Virus record (IMG/VR): IMGVR_UViG_3300042305_000931
Location: 1 to 35,914 of that record
Source of the DNA: a virus
Reading direction: 5' to 3' (one strand)
Length of the DNA: 35,914 nt
In this document: positions 23,167 to 30,236 of the stretch, piece by piece
How positions within the stretch are numbered: position 1 is the stretch's first letter
Layout of the letters: the number at the start of each line of letters is the position of its first letter
Notes under the pieces: generated by a model
Told to the model about the DNA's origin: nothing
The model's input: the letters and a program-made list of their open reading frames with translations, nothing else
Database searches by the model: none
Position numbers and translations under genes: made by a program

Positions 23167-23846
23167 CACTTCCCTTTCTTTACAACCGGCACTGACACCC
23201 TCACCCAGCACTCCTTGCAAAACTTCAATCGTGTTTTGATAATGTCAATCGGAACTGCCTTTTTGCCACACAAGATACATTTTCCCATGTCATCATCGCA
23301 ATCACTTGTGTCATACAACACAACCTTTGATTGCTTTAGGACATCACGCCAATGCTCTGGAAACTCCCCATCAAAAAACTTGGAAACATATACGGTGTCA
23401 TCCCATAATTCCCATTCATTTTGACTATACAGCACGACCCTCCATCCAGACTTATCCTCAAACTCCTCCTTTGTCGCAATGACTTGTATTGGATCCTTTG
23501 GCTGTATGTAGTAGTATCCGAGCGTACTAGAAACAAGTGGCATCAAGTGCCCATAATTTCCATTAAACATTTGATGCAGGGCCATGTGCCGAACTCCTCG
23601 ATGCTTTGCGATGACAATATACAGTAGGTCATTAAAGTACTTGCTGTCGCAAAACTTTGCGTCATTGCCATAAATTATGGATTCCCAAACACTCTCATTG
23701 TTCAGGGTGATGTTCCATGAATTATTGCTTCGAGCGAGGCACACTTTATACTCACGACCAAGATATGTGCCAGACCAAAACCACACGTCCACACTTTGAC
23801 TTTTCACCACGTGATCCATATCACGGTCTAAGATTGTAACGTCCAT
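23166..23846 (-). CDS. Unknown protein with C-terminal zinc ribbon
   Basis: 226 residues. The first 185 are mixed alpha/beta with many aromatic residues (VWFWSGTYLGREYKVCLAR, LGYYYIQPKDP) and no motif I know. The end carries C-I-L-C-G-K-K ... F-C-K-E-C-W, a two-knuckle zinc ribbon, followed by a basic tail (VVKKGK). ATG at 23846 overlaps the stop of the helicase loader gene (TGATG); GGGAAG precedes it. In a replication operon the ribbon could bind DNA or a protein partner, but that is inference. Confidence 0.65.
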   Translation of the reverse strand: MDVTILDRDMDHVVKSQSVDVWFWSGTYLGREYKVCLARSNNSWNITLNNESVWESIIYGNDAKFCDSKYFNDLLYIVIAKHRGVRHMALHQMFNGNYGHLMPLVSSTLGYYYIQPKDPIQVIATKEEFEDKSGWRVVLYSQNEWELWDDTVYVSKFFDGEFPEHWRDVLKQSKVVLYDTSDCDDDMGKCILCGKKAVPIDIIKTRLKFCKECWVRVSVPVVKKGK

Positions 23847-24790
23847 CACTTCCCTCTCTCTCTGATTACTTGTCGATACGACTGCAACGGCAACCACAGC
23901 CGTTGGCACTGATTGATGCGATCTGCTAGACGCTCATCCATGCGATTGTAAAGTTCCTGTGGGTCAAGGTTGGATGTGTAGACGGTCTTTTTATTTGTCC
24001 GACCATCTACAATCCGAAACAGCCTGCCACGTATCCAATCGCTCTGGTCTTCCTCTGCGCCGATGTCATCAATGACAAGCATATCACAATATACAAGTTT
24101 GTCAATGATAGTATCCACCTGATTAGTCTTGACCGCAGACCGAAGTTCGTCCACAAGGTTCGGCATGATGCGGTAGACCACGTTATATCCTGCGTCGGCG
24201 TGCATGATGGCCCACGCACGGGCAAGATGACTCTTCCCAGACCCTACGTTGCCCCAAACGTAGTAAGACATGCTATCACTCGGGTTATCCTCTTTCAGTG
24301 CCTTATACGCCCGCTGAACGGCACTACGCTGGAAACGCTCGGTGATGGTTGTCTTGCCACTTTGATAGTCAGCCATTGGACGGTCAAGGTCAAATGAATC
24401 AAACGTGTCGTTTCGGAATGCTTGCAGCGATTCACGAAATGAATTGCCTGCCGAGTTGCACGCATCGCACCGTTGCAGTACTCGGTAGCGGTAGTCTGCT
24501 GGATCTACGTCCAAGTAGTACCATCCAGCCCCGTCGCAGTTGCATCCGTTAGTCAGTGGCTTAGAACGGTAAATCGTCTTCCGGTTGCCCTTTGGTCGGC
24601 TCTCGTAGTACTCCGCCCAATACTTCTTGCTGGCCTCGAACACTTCCTTGCCCGTCATCCCTGGTGTTATCACGCCGAGTTCCTCCAACGGTGATTTCTC
24701 TCTCGTACTCGGCAAGGTACGCTTCCATGCGTTGCTCACGTTGTTCCCGCTGAATGTCCCCTCGTTGCGCTTGTCGTCGTGGTCGTGCAT
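23846..24790 (-). CDS. DnaC/IstB-like AAA+ helicase loader
   Basis: 314 residues from this start. N-terminal half has a zinc-type site (Cys83, Cys85, Cys108, Cys111) as in many phage DnaC-like proteins; then Walker A GNVGSGKS (180-187), Walker B MLVIDDIGAEED (Asp241, Asp242), sensor-like VYTSNLDP and the arginine-rich ERLADRINQCQRL. It should load a replicative helicase (none is in the window, so host DnaB or a gene outside). Start uncertain: ATG at 24790 behind GAGGGG overlaps the initiator gene by 230 bases; GTG at 24673 behind GGAGG with 8-base spacing would give 275 residues and less overlap. Confidence 0.88.
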   Translation of the reverse strand: MHDHDDKRNEGTFSGNNVSNAWKRTLPSTREKSPLEELGVITPGMTGKEVFEASKKYWAEYYESRPKGNRKTIYRSKPLTNGCNCDGAGWYYLDVDPADYRYRVLQRCDACNSAGNSFRESLQAFRNDTFDSFDLDRPMADYQSGKTTITERFQRSAVQRAYKALKEDNPSDSMSYYVWGNVGSGKSHLARAWAIMHADAGYNVVYRIMPNLVDELRSAVKTNQVDTIIDKLVYCDMLVIDDIGAEEDQSDWIRGRLFRIVDGRTNKKTVYTSNLDPQELYNRMDERLADRINQCQRLWLPLQSYRQVIRERGK

Positions 24791-25439
24791 CCTTCCACCC
24801 CTCTTTGTACACTTGTAGGCAACCAGCAACGTTGCCCTTGCGATACCCTCTCCCTACCCACTCCTTGCACACGCTTTCCCAGCGTGGCAGATCGTCTACC
24901 TCACGCGCCACACTCTCTCGGAGTGCGATTGGTACAGATAGCCGGTGATACTCCCTAAACACTGTCAATGCAGTTGGCACTTCCTCTCTCGGCTCTTTTG
25001 GCTTTCGCTGCCGTTTCGGCTTCGGTGGCACACTGTGTACAATATCGTTAGATATTGTATTTCTTTCATTTTCTTTATATGTTGGCAATTTTTGCAATAC
25101 CTCTGTGGAAGTTTTTGCTATAGCAATTTCTTCTATAGCAATTTCTTCTATAGGTTCATCGTTGCAACATCCCTCTGGAACGTCGTGAATGACGTACACT
25201 GTGCCAATCGCCGTCTTCACTGATTGTGTGAGAAACCCAAGTGATTGTAGTCGAGCCGTGGCCGTACTGATTTGTCGGATTGAGCATCCGGTGTGCTTTG
25301 ATAGCACGGACAGTGACAGGGTGGCTTCACGCTGATGATACCCGATGGTGTGTCGGTATATCACCAGCATGATTTTCACCTCCGTCCCTGACAAGTCAGT
25401 CATGCGCTCAATGAACTTGTTAGGTAGTTTGGTAAACAT
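24561..25439 (-). CDS. Replication initiator-like winged-helix protein with SSB-like tip
   Basis: 292 residues. Residues 1-75 form a winged helix like lambda O-type phage replication proteins: FTKLPNKFIERMTDLSGTEVKIMLVIYRHTIGYHQREATLSLSVLSKHTGCSIRQISTATARLQSLGFL. A charged linker with IEEIAIEEIAIAK and a KPKRQRKPKEPRE stretch follows, then a helical domain. The last residues are EDDLPF, like the acidic C-terminal tip (DDDIPF) with which bacterial SSB recruits partners. It probably binds the phage origin and hands DNA to the helicase loader encoded next. ATG at 25439 is chosen; a TTG at 25457 is also open. Confidence 0.75.
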   Translation of the reverse strand: MFTKLPNKFIERMTDLSGTEVKIMLVIYRHTIGYHQREATLSLSVLSKHTGCSIRQISTATARLQSLGFLTQSVKTAIGTVYVIHDVPEGCCNDEPIEEIAIEEIAIAKTSTEVLQKLPTYKENERNTISNDIVHSVPPKPKRQRKPKEPREEVPTALTVFREYHRLSVPIALRESVAREVDDLPRWESVCKEWVGRGYRKGNVAGCLQVYKEGWKDARPRRQAQRGDIQREQREQRMEAYLAEYEREITVGGTRRDNTRDDGQGSVRGQQEVLGGVLREPTKGQPEDDLPF

Positions 25440-25463
25440 ATCATTCTCGTTATACAATCATAG

Positions 25464-25507
25464 TGCAGACCCCTCTGCAAGCGACGGGCACTCCCCCTGC
25501 CCGTCGC
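25464..25507 (-). promoter_or_regulatory. Two consecutive RNA hairpins in front of the initiator gene
   Basis: Two perfect inverted repeats in the gap upstream of the initiator gene: GCGACGGGCA / TGCCCGTCGC (25481-25490 and 25498-25507, 7-base loop) and TGCAGA / TCTGCA (25464-25469 and 25474-25479, 4-base loop). No T run follows in the direction of transcription, so they are not simple terminators. Candidates: mRNA processing site, translation control, or attenuation of the replication genes. Confidence 0.6.
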
Positions 25508-25513
25508 ATTCAT

Positions 25514-25828
25514 TTACTTTCCGCCGTGATACCACACCATCGCAATCCGTACCGCTTGTGCAATCGACACCTTGCGCCGAAGCGACAGGTCTTTGAGGCG
25601 ATTATAATCGGCTGGCTCAAAGTATGCACCAAGCGGTACCCGAAACCGTTCCATCTCTACCTCAAAGATAGGCGATCCTGCCTCAATCCACTTCTTGGTC
25701 ACGATGCGGATGTGGTCGCTCATGCTGTTCATTTCGGCGTCCGCTCGCAGACGGATCTTGTTGGCGAGTGGCTCGGGCACTGATGTGGCCACCATTGTGT
25801 ACGCTTTGATAGAGCTGTTCAATCGCAT
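25514..25828 (-). CDS. Tandem ribbon-helix-helix-like protein
   Basis: 104 residues from ATG 25828. Two segments look like ribbon-helix-helix units: VPEPLANKIRLRADAEMNSMSDHIRIVTKKWIEAG and VPLGAYFEPADYNRLKDLSLRRKVSIAQAVRIAMVWY, each a beta strand with small residues followed by two helices. Such proteins dimerise on short operators; one chain with two units could act as a fused dimer. ATG at 25828 lies 12 bases behind AAAGGAGAG; ATG at 25795 is the alternative. It overlaps the next upstream gene, another RHH protein, by about 146 bases in a different frame. Confidence 0.6.
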   Translation of the reverse strand: MRLNSSIKAYTMVATSVPEPLANKIRLRADAEMNSMSDHIRIVTKKWIEAGSPIFEVEMERFRVPLGAYFEPADYNRLKDLSLRRKVSIAQAVRIAMVWYHGGK

Positions 25829-25931
25829 ATCGTACAATCTCTCCTTTCGTCTTCCGAAGCCTGATAGATAGGTCGGTAATCTTGTTGTCTATTTGCTTAT
25901 CAATCCGCAGAGAAAAGATTCTTCCTAGCAT
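25683..25931 (-). CDS. Ribbon-helix-helix regulator (CopG/Arc type)
   Basis: 82 residues. Residues 1-42 are a clear RHH domain: RIFSLRIDKQIDNKITDLSIRLRKTKGEIVRYAIEQLYQS, with a basic strand, the first helix and a K-G-E-I-V turn. The rest (His/Arg/Gln-rich) is encoded over the start of the following RHH gene and has no evident fold; the true gene may effectively end after the domain. GGAGGGGAACG before the ATG is a strong ribosome site. Likely a small repressor acting on promoters of this phage, the target being unknown. Confidence 0.7.
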   Translation of the reverse strand: MLGRIFSLRIDKQIDNKITDLSIRLRKTKGEIVRYAIEQLYQSVHNGGHISARATRQQDPSASGRRNEQHERPHPHRDQEVD

Positions 25932-26263
25932 CGTTCCCCTCCAATAGGAAAGCCGTGAGTGTCTACGTGCTTCAGCACTTCCAGCGTCGCTGCCGCCATC
26001 GTGGTGCCAGCATCTATCTCTATGAAGTGAATCCCCTGTAACCGCTCCATATCATCACACATCTGCTTCATCATGTACTCAAAGCGCATGCGCTGAAACT
26101 GCTGATGGGATGGCTCTGGTGACAGTCCCATCTTGTCGATGCCTGCCAGCCATACTTCTGCTTCACGCAGATGTTCTACCATCTCGTTTAAGTGCTTGGC
26201 CCGCATCTCGTACACCTCACGCAGATGTTTGGCAGCGTTCTGCATATCCTCAAAGTAGCTCAT
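25925..26263 (-). CDS. Unknown small helical protein
   Basis: 112 residues, mostly helix with Met/His/Glu-rich heptad-like stretches (MQNAAKHLREVYEMRAKHLNEMVEHLREAEVWL; FQRMRFEYMMKQMCDDMERL), so a coiled coil is likely. No family recognised. A textbook ribosome site (AAAGGAGGAAGTG) precedes ATG 26263, itself right behind a strong hairpin (26277-26306). Member of the early operon. Confidence 0.65.
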   Translation of the reverse strand: MSYFEDMQNAAKHLREVYEMRAKHLNEMVEHLREAEVWLAGIDKMGLSPEPSHQQFQRMRFEYMMKQMCDDMERLQGIHFIEIDAGTTMAAATLEVLKHVDTHGFPIGGERC

Positions 26264-26276
26264 CACTTCCTCCTTT

Positions 26277-26306
26277 CGTGGCTAGGCAGTTGCCCACCTA
26301 GCCACG
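26277..26306 (-). promoter_or_regulatory. Strong hairpin directly upstream of a ribosome site
   Basis: Perfect 10-bp inverted repeat CGTGGCTAGG / CCTAGCCACG with a 10-base loop that can itself pair (GGCA with TGCC). On the minus-strand transcript it ends just before AAAGGAGG of the following gene. No T run follows, so it is not an intrinsic terminator; it may protect or process the mRNA, or tune translation. Confidence 0.6.
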
Positions 26307-26313
26307 GATACTA

Positions 26314-26583
26314 TTACCAATCCATATCTACGTAGTAGTTGTTAGTTTCCCATGCGACCGGAGTAAATATCCCCACCTCATCCGCGCCCAGCGTGCCTAA
26401 GATGTCGTTGTCGAGTACGGTGCGATCCATCGGTGACAGTCGCTGATTGTGGCTGTCGGTTGGTGTAACTACTACGTGGTTCACAAGGCCACCATCGGTA
26501 CGGTAGATAACCACCTTTGCACTCTTACCATGCAACGTGCCGATGTACACGGTGCCAATCATGGCTAATTGCATACTTCTCAT
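26314..26583 (-). CDS. Unknown small protein
   Basis: 89 residues, mixed beta: MIGTVYIGTLHGKSAKVVIYRTDGG then LVNHVVVTPTD, and an aromatic, acidic end (ETNNYYVDMDW). No motif recognised. ATG overlaps the stop of the ERF-type gene (ATGA) behind AAAGGGG, indicating coupled translation with that recombination gene. A second ATG lies three codons further on. Confidence 0.6.
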   Translation of the reverse strand: MRSMQLAMIGTVYIGTLHGKSAKVVIYRTDGGLVNHVVVTPTDSHNQRLSPMDRTVLDNDILGTLGADEVGIFTPVAWETNNYYVDMDW

Positions 26584-27125
26584 GCTTTCGCCCCTTTCTT
26601 GTCAATCTCGCCCTTGATGTATTTCCCCAGCTGGATGAGTTCCACATCATCCAAATCATCGATTGGCATATCCAGCAACGGATGAGCAAGGTCAATGTGC
26701 TTGTCGGCAGCTATCTTGAGCAACGCATCCAAGCGATCCTCAAACTGCTTGCGCTTGTCGACCGGCTTATTCGCATCATGCTCCGCACGTCGTTGCGCTT
26801 CTTCCACTTCCTCTCGGCTTGCAATCGCATAGCCCTGTCGCTTGTCGGATGAGTATCCAAGAAATGCCAGCGCACGGCCAATGGCAGACGTTTCGCAATC
26901 CTCAATCGGATTGGTAGCCTTTGCGCTATTGCCTGCGATGTCAAGCCGGAAGCTAGACGTGCCGGTAGCGTGGCGGTCGTTTCGCATGTACACGGTTGCC
27001 TGAATGTATCCCATCGCCGTGGTCAGCATGATTGGCTGACTGACTTCAATCTTGACGATTTCTGCCTGTGCATCAAAGATGCGCTCGGCTACACCCACAT
27101 AGTGCTGTAATCGGTTGTTAGTCAC
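26580..27125 (-). CDS. ERF-family single-strand annealing protein
   Basis: 181 residues. The diagnostic block is ATNPIEDCETSAIGRALAFLGYSSD, matching the ERF/Rad52-like consensus N-P-x-E-D-x-E-T-S-A-x-G-R-A-L-x-x-L-G-Y, preceded by strands (TTAMGYIQATVYMRN) and followed by a charged coil. These ring-forming proteins anneal homologous single strands for phage recombination and genome circularisation. The charged C-terminus (DDLDDVELIQLGKYIKGEIDKKG) may bind partners. GTG at 27125 is preferred: it overlaps the previous stop (GTGA) behind GAGG; an in-frame ATG at 27143 would add six residues. Functions with RusA of the same operon. Confidence 0.85.
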   Translation of the reverse strand: MTNNRLQHYVGVAERIFDAQAEIVKIEVSQPIMLTTAMGYIQATVYMRNDRHATGTSSFRLDIAGNSAKATNPIEDCETSAIGRALAFLGYSSDKRQGYAIASREEVEEAQRRAEHDANKPVDKRKQFEDRLDALLKIAADKHIDLAHPLLDMPIDDLDDVELIQLGKYIKGEIDKKGAKA

Positions 27126-27595
27126 TTGATTGCCTCTTTCCATGCCTGATGCTTTTCCCCTGCTGCCTTGTAGTGTTGGAGTGCCTGACCGAAGTACAAC
27201 TGCCCTTCCTTGTCGCCGTCCCCCAGCATGAATGCGGTGCGATGTGCGCCAAGACCCAAGCGTACTTCGTAGTCCACATCATTCACCAAGCGATCTGCTT
27301 CCTCGCCACACCCATACGGCAACTGCTTGGTGTCGTATTTGACGATAATGGCATCCAGCTGTGTGATGGTCTGTATGTCGCCCCACAACTCATACACTTC
27401 TACGAAGTTCGTTGACCATTCCTCTGGCTCGCAAGTTGCGGTTGATGTTTCTGTTGGCGCAATCGTGGGTGCAATGGTCGCCTGTGGCACTGCGGTTGCT
27501 TCCATGACGGTCTTGTCGGTGCCATCCATCAATGCGCCGATTGCGCCAAAGAACACCAGCAATCCGATGCCCCACACACATCCTTTGTTCTTCAT
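27122..27595 (-). CDS. Membrane-anchored or secreted small protein
   Basis: 157 residues. An N-terminal hydrophobic segment (about 6-24: CVWGIGLLVFFGAIGALM) follows MKNKG, so it is either a signal anchor or signal peptide; Cys6 is not in a normal lipobox. Next comes a Thr/Pro/Ala-rich spacer (PQATIAPTIAPTETSTATCEP), then a soluble helical domain with two further Cys. The layout is a small outward-facing anchored protein, of the kind used for superinfection exclusion, but no family is recognised and this is only a guess. The ribosome site GGGAG is unusually close to the ATG. Confidence 0.6.
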   Translation of the reverse strand: MKNKGCVWGIGLLVFFGAIGALMDGTDKTVMEATAVPQATIAPTIAPTETSTATCEPEEWSTNFVEVYELWGDIQTITQLDAIIVKYDTKQLPYGCGEEADRLVNDVDYEVRLGLGAHRTAFMLGDGDKEGQLYFGQALQHYKAAGEKHQAWKEAIK

Positions 27596-27599
27596 CTCC

Positions 27600-27917
27600 C
27601 TACCACTCTTTCTTGATAACTAGGTAACCCTTTGAGGTTGTTTCCGACCGTGCCTCGCTGATGGCGGTAGCGGTGTGGATGTCGCCGTCTTTCAGGCACT
27701 GTGCCACAAACGCATCCAGCTTCTTGGTGTCGTACTTGATGCTGGTGCGATCCTTCGTGACCGTCACCGTACCAAGTCCCTCTACGACCAACTTCTCGTT
27801 GTTGCGCTCTGCCATCACTTTGGCAATCTCCTGGCGCAGGATGTCCTTGCGCTCGGTAAGAAGCGTCAACTCACTCTCAACCTCTCCTAACTCTGACAAC
27901 AATGCGTTGATGTCCAT
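27600..27917 (-). CDS. Coiled-coil phage protein, first gene of the early operon
   Basis: 105 residues. Residues 1-40 form a coiled coil (INALLSELGEVESELTLLTERKDILRQEIAKVM); then a strand-rich part (VVEGLGTVTVTKDRTSIKYDTKKLDAFVAQCL) and a basic end (GYLVIKKEW). Similar layouts occur in small phage proteins near recombination genes, function not known to me. ATG follows GAGGGG. The promoter at 27963-27991 reads straight into it. Confidence 0.65.
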   Translation of the reverse strand: MDINALLSELGEVESELTLLTERKDILRQEIAKVMAERNNEKLVVEGLGTVTVTKDRTSIKYDTKKLDAFVAQCLKDGDIHTATAISEARSETTSKGYLVIKKEW

Positions 27918-27933
27918 AGTCCCCTCGTGCTAT

Positions 27934-27954
27934 TCGGAATCTCTCTTGTTCCGA
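27934..27954. promoter_or_regulatory. Inverted repeat in the leader of the early operon
   Basis: TCGGAA (27934-27939) and TTCCGA (27949-27954) face each other across 9 bases, just downstream of the likely transcription start. A possible repressor site for one of the RHH or HTH proteins; the match is short. Confidence 0.35.
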
Positions 27955-27962
27955 CAGTTCCT

Positions 27963-27991
27963 ATAGTAATACAAAAGAAAAGTGTTGTCAA
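27963..27991 (-). promoter_or_regulatory. Sigma70-type promoter of the early (replication) operon
   Basis: On the minus strand: TTGACA (27986-27991), 17-base spacer, TACTAT (27963-27968). Perfect -35, one mismatch in the -10. Transcription would start near 27956 and run leftwards through the 27917-20740 gene row. Confidence 0.8.
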
Positions 27992-28485
27992 GAGGAATCT
28001 TTGGCAATTTCCAAAACACGAACGAACGACCTCAATTCGCCACGCACGCACGCATGCGAGAATCGCATCGCCGAGTAGTAGCACGAACGCGCGGAACCAA
28101 GCTCCGAGTAGTAGCACGAACGAACGACGAACGACGAAGCTCCCCTCGCCGTCGCACGCGCGCGGAATTGAACGCCGAGTAGTAGGCGTGGCAGATACGC
28201 GCGGAACCGAACGCCGAGTAGTAGGGGGGGGAGGGGGGTGTTTGGCGCGCCTCCGGCCGCCTCCGGCGATCCGCTCCGGCCCCGTCGGCCGCCGGTCGAA
28301 CCTAGCACTTACTCATTTTCGCAACACAATACTGCCAATGCAGGCGATCCGCGTCAACACGCGCGCCTGCATACGACGTGTACGCGCCTGTGTGCTGTGC
28401 TGTGTTGGCAATGCCTATGTGTGTATCGTGTTTGATGCCATAATCGATTGTACGCGCGCCTGTGCGATTGTAGACGTATACACAA
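27992..28485. other. GC-rich non-coding region between early operon and U block
   Basis: About 490 bases without a convincing gene. From left to right: ACGAACGAACG-type short repeats; the CCGAGTAGTAG repeats (28071-28224); a G run with GGCGCGCCTCCGGCCGCC-like GC-rich DNA (28225-28310); a segment (28341-28367) repeated with few changes at 31935-31961; then CGCGCGCCTGTG and CTGTGCTGTG stretches. Composition differs strongly from both neighbours. It could hold a replication origin or a control region. Confidence 0.6.
28071..28224. repeat. Iteron-like repeats around CCGAGTAGTAG (four copies)
   Basis: CCGAGTAGTAG occurs at 28071-28081, 28104-28114, 28175-28185 and 28214-28224. The last three are the ends of 27-bp units (28088-28114, 28159-28185, 28198-28224) that begin CGCGCGGAA and agree at most positions; the last two differ mainly in CC/TT and the first has CCAAGCT in the middle. 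Unequal spacing argues against a CRISPR array. Candidate protein-binding iterons (origin or operator). Confidence 0.75.
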
Positions 28486-28523
28486 AAATCTGCCTATCCA
28501 CATGTGAGTGAATAGGCAGATTT
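28486..28523 (-). terminator. Terminator-like hairpin closing the U block
   Basis: Perfect 12-bp inverted repeat AAATCTGCCTAT (28486-28497) / ATAGGCAGATTT (28512-28523) with a 14-base loop, 20 bases beyond the U1 stop. On the minus transcript the stem runs into TTTTT. Fits an intrinsic terminator, though the stem is not GC-rich. Confidence 0.7.
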
Positions 28524-28542
28524 CTGTGTGGTCTGTGCTGTG

Positions 28543-29139
28543 CTATTGATTTACTAAATCGATTTGCGTCCATACATTAGTGATGTTTGGAATATCCTTG
28601 CTGCCTGTTTGGCGAGTGATAATGGTATATTCAGGCATAAATACACCATTTACTTGCATGTGTGCATATGTTGCATAGTGATCTATAGCATGTTGAATTG
28701 ATTGCCAATACTCTATCTGTGTATACATAGTCTGACTATTATCTTTCTGTGTATACATTTTTTGCATCATGTATGGTAGTGCCTTGTAATCATACGCGCG
28801 TGTCATTTCATCATCTGTGTATGCCTTTGTCACATACATACGTGATGCCTTGCCATATTTGTCATCTGACACACTACAATATTCTTTCAGATATTGCACA
28901 CGCGTTTCTATCTTGACGCGATAACCATGCTTATATCCGATAGTGTGCAATTTCTTGACAAACTTTTCATGCAATTCCATTGCATCACTTTCTGTGCATT
29001 CACATTTCATGTACTGATAATATGTGCCTTGCATGTGAGTGCCATTTCCATCAATAAGAAACGTGTGTGCGATACGCACAATCGCCTTATCGATGTGCCT
29101 ATCTTTGAGTAATTTCTTGCTCAATTCACTCGCTGCCAT
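28543..29139 (-). CDS. U1: unrecognised protein of the repeat-rich block
   Basis: 198 residues, starting MAASELSKKLLKDRHIDKAI. Rich in Tyr, Met, Gln, Asp and His; mixed helix and strand; segments such as YTDDEMTRAYDYKALPYMMQKMY have no match I know. Two close Cys (C-E-C) lie near residue 46. The ATG at 29139 follows GAAAGGCACAGG; the frame is open 15 codons further up but only through CACAG repeats (reading H-S-T-A-Q). Last gene of the block, followed by the hairpin at 28486-28523. Similar in opening (SKKLLKDRHI) to U4 (AAKKMLKDRDI), so the two may share a small domain. Confidence 0.7.
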   Translation of the reverse strand: MAASELSKKLLKDRHIDKAIVRIAHTFLIDGNGTHMQGTYYQYMKCECTESDAMELHEKFVKKLHTIGYKHGYRVKIETRVQYLKEYCSVSDDKYGKASRMYVTKAYTDDEMTRAYDYKALPYMMQKMYTQKDNSQTMYTQIEYWQSIQHAIDHYATYAHMQVNGVFMPEYTIITRQTGSKDIPNITNVWTQIDLVNQ

Positions 29140-29192
29140 AGTGTTGCCTGTGCCTTTCTGTGCTGTGCTGTGCTGTGTCTGCATATCATATG

Positions 29193-29246
29193 CAGATTGC
29201 AGGCGCGCCTGTGAGTGAGTGCCTACCAGGCGCGCCTGTAAATCTG
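29193..29246. repeat. Long imperfect hairpin with two GGCGCGCC cores (U1-U2 gap)
   Basis: Left arm 29193-29211 (CAGATTGCAGGCGCGCCTG) pairs with right arm 29227-29246 (CAGGCGCGCCTGTAAATCTG) with one mismatch/bulge and a 15-base loop. Each arm also holds a self-complementary CAGGCGCGCCTG. Sits between the U2 stop and U1 start, so on the minus transcript it is a stem-loop after U2. The rest of the 180-base gap holds CTGTG repeats and nothing else I recognise. Confidence 0.75.
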
Positions 29247-29319
29247 ACTATGCTATTGCCTGTGTTTGTTTTGTTGCCTTACAATCAGATACGCAATCAG
29301 AAATAAAATCAATTCCATA

Positions 29320-30207
29320 TTACTCGCCTGCCAATTCTTGCGCCTTGCGTAGGCGCGCCTGTGCTAGACGATGTAAGGCATCTGCCTGTGACATACAGAA
29401 ATCTACATCACTCTTATTTCGATGCCATTGTGAAAGATATTGATCCAACACAATCGCAACGCAAGTAAATGGTAGTGTGTCTATATCTTTCTCGCGCGCA
29501 ACAAATTGCTGAAATCGTACATGTTGCCTAATACTTTCACAATCTGATACGTCTGACATAATGCCTGTGTGGATTGCTTTCACATTGTTATACGCAGATG
29601 TGAATAATTGAACATACAGCATGGTATCGTTTACGCCTTTACATACATGGTCTAGTGATGCCTGCATTTTACGTAGGCGATCCATAGATTGCTGTAATCG
29701 TTTAATCGTGTGGTGTTGCGAGTAAAAGGCATGTGCAAAAAATGCAATACATACAGGATCTAGCATGTACACATTGTGCATTACATATATGTCATACTGA
29801 TAGTCATCTTGTGCAATTTCCATACCAATGGTGTTGTGTGCATAGTCATACCAGGCAGCATGTAGCAGGCCGGTGATTTCATCATCATCTACACCATGTT
29901 GTTCAACGCGGCGCAATGCTTTCTCGTAGGCATCTTTCCACGTGTTAGCATTGGCAGTAAGATCATTCACACGTTTATCCAACATCTGATAGTGTGGTAT
30001 CTTGTCATACGTTTCATCATAAATGGTGTGTGTAATGTTGCGGATATACAGCACACTCGTTTCTGCCATTTTGGCATCATTGTACGCATAGTGTGCCTGT
30101 GCAACATGTGCATAATCATTAACAATTTGCTTATCCGTTTCACTCATATCGCGCAAATACTCGTAGTAATTACTTGCCATATTCTCAAACTTGTTTGTGC
30201 TAGTCAT
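29320..30207 (-). CDS. U2: unrecognised helical protein of the repeat-rich block
   Basis: 295 residues, largely helical and rich in Tyr, Asp, His, Met and Gln (NYYEYLRDMSETDKQIVNDY; AQDDYQYDIYVMHNVYML). A charged helix near the C-terminus (ADALHRLAQARLRKAQELAGE) suggests a coiled coil; part of that end is encoded by a GGCGCGCC-containing stretch. No family recognised. ATG 30207 follows GAAAGGCACAGGCAATCAG. Separated from U3 by only 29 bases, which consist of this leader and two CTGTG units, so the two are probably cotranscribed. Confidence 0.72.
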   Translation of the reverse strand: MTSTNKFENMASNYYEYLRDMSETDKQIVNDYAHVAQAHYAYNDAKMAETSVLYIRNITHTIYDETYDKIPHYQMLDKRVNDLTANANTWKDAYEKALRRVEQHGVDDDEITGLLHAAWYDYAHNTIGMEIAQDDYQYDIYVMHNVYMLDPVCIAFFAHAFYSQHHTIKRLQQSMDRLRKMQASLDHVCKGVNDTMLYVQLFTSAYNNVKAIHTGIMSDVSDCESIRQHVRFQQFVAREKDIDTLPFTCVAIVLDQYLSQWHRNKSDVDFCMSQADALHRLAQARLRKAQELAGE

Positions 30208-30236
30208 CTGATTGCCTGTGCCTTTCTGTGCTGTGT

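Noticed and set aside
25491-25507. Intrinsic terminator between the RHH genes and the initiator
   Set aside because: Good stem but no T run on the transcribed strand; kept as a regulatory hairpin instead.
28071-28224. CRISPR array
   Set aside because: Only three to four units with unequal gaps, no regular spacers and no cas genes.
27988-28308. Minus-strand frame through the GC-rich repeats, with repeated L-L-L-G-V segments
   Set aside because: The repeats explain the repeated peptide; no ribosome site, and composition is that of the non-coding region.
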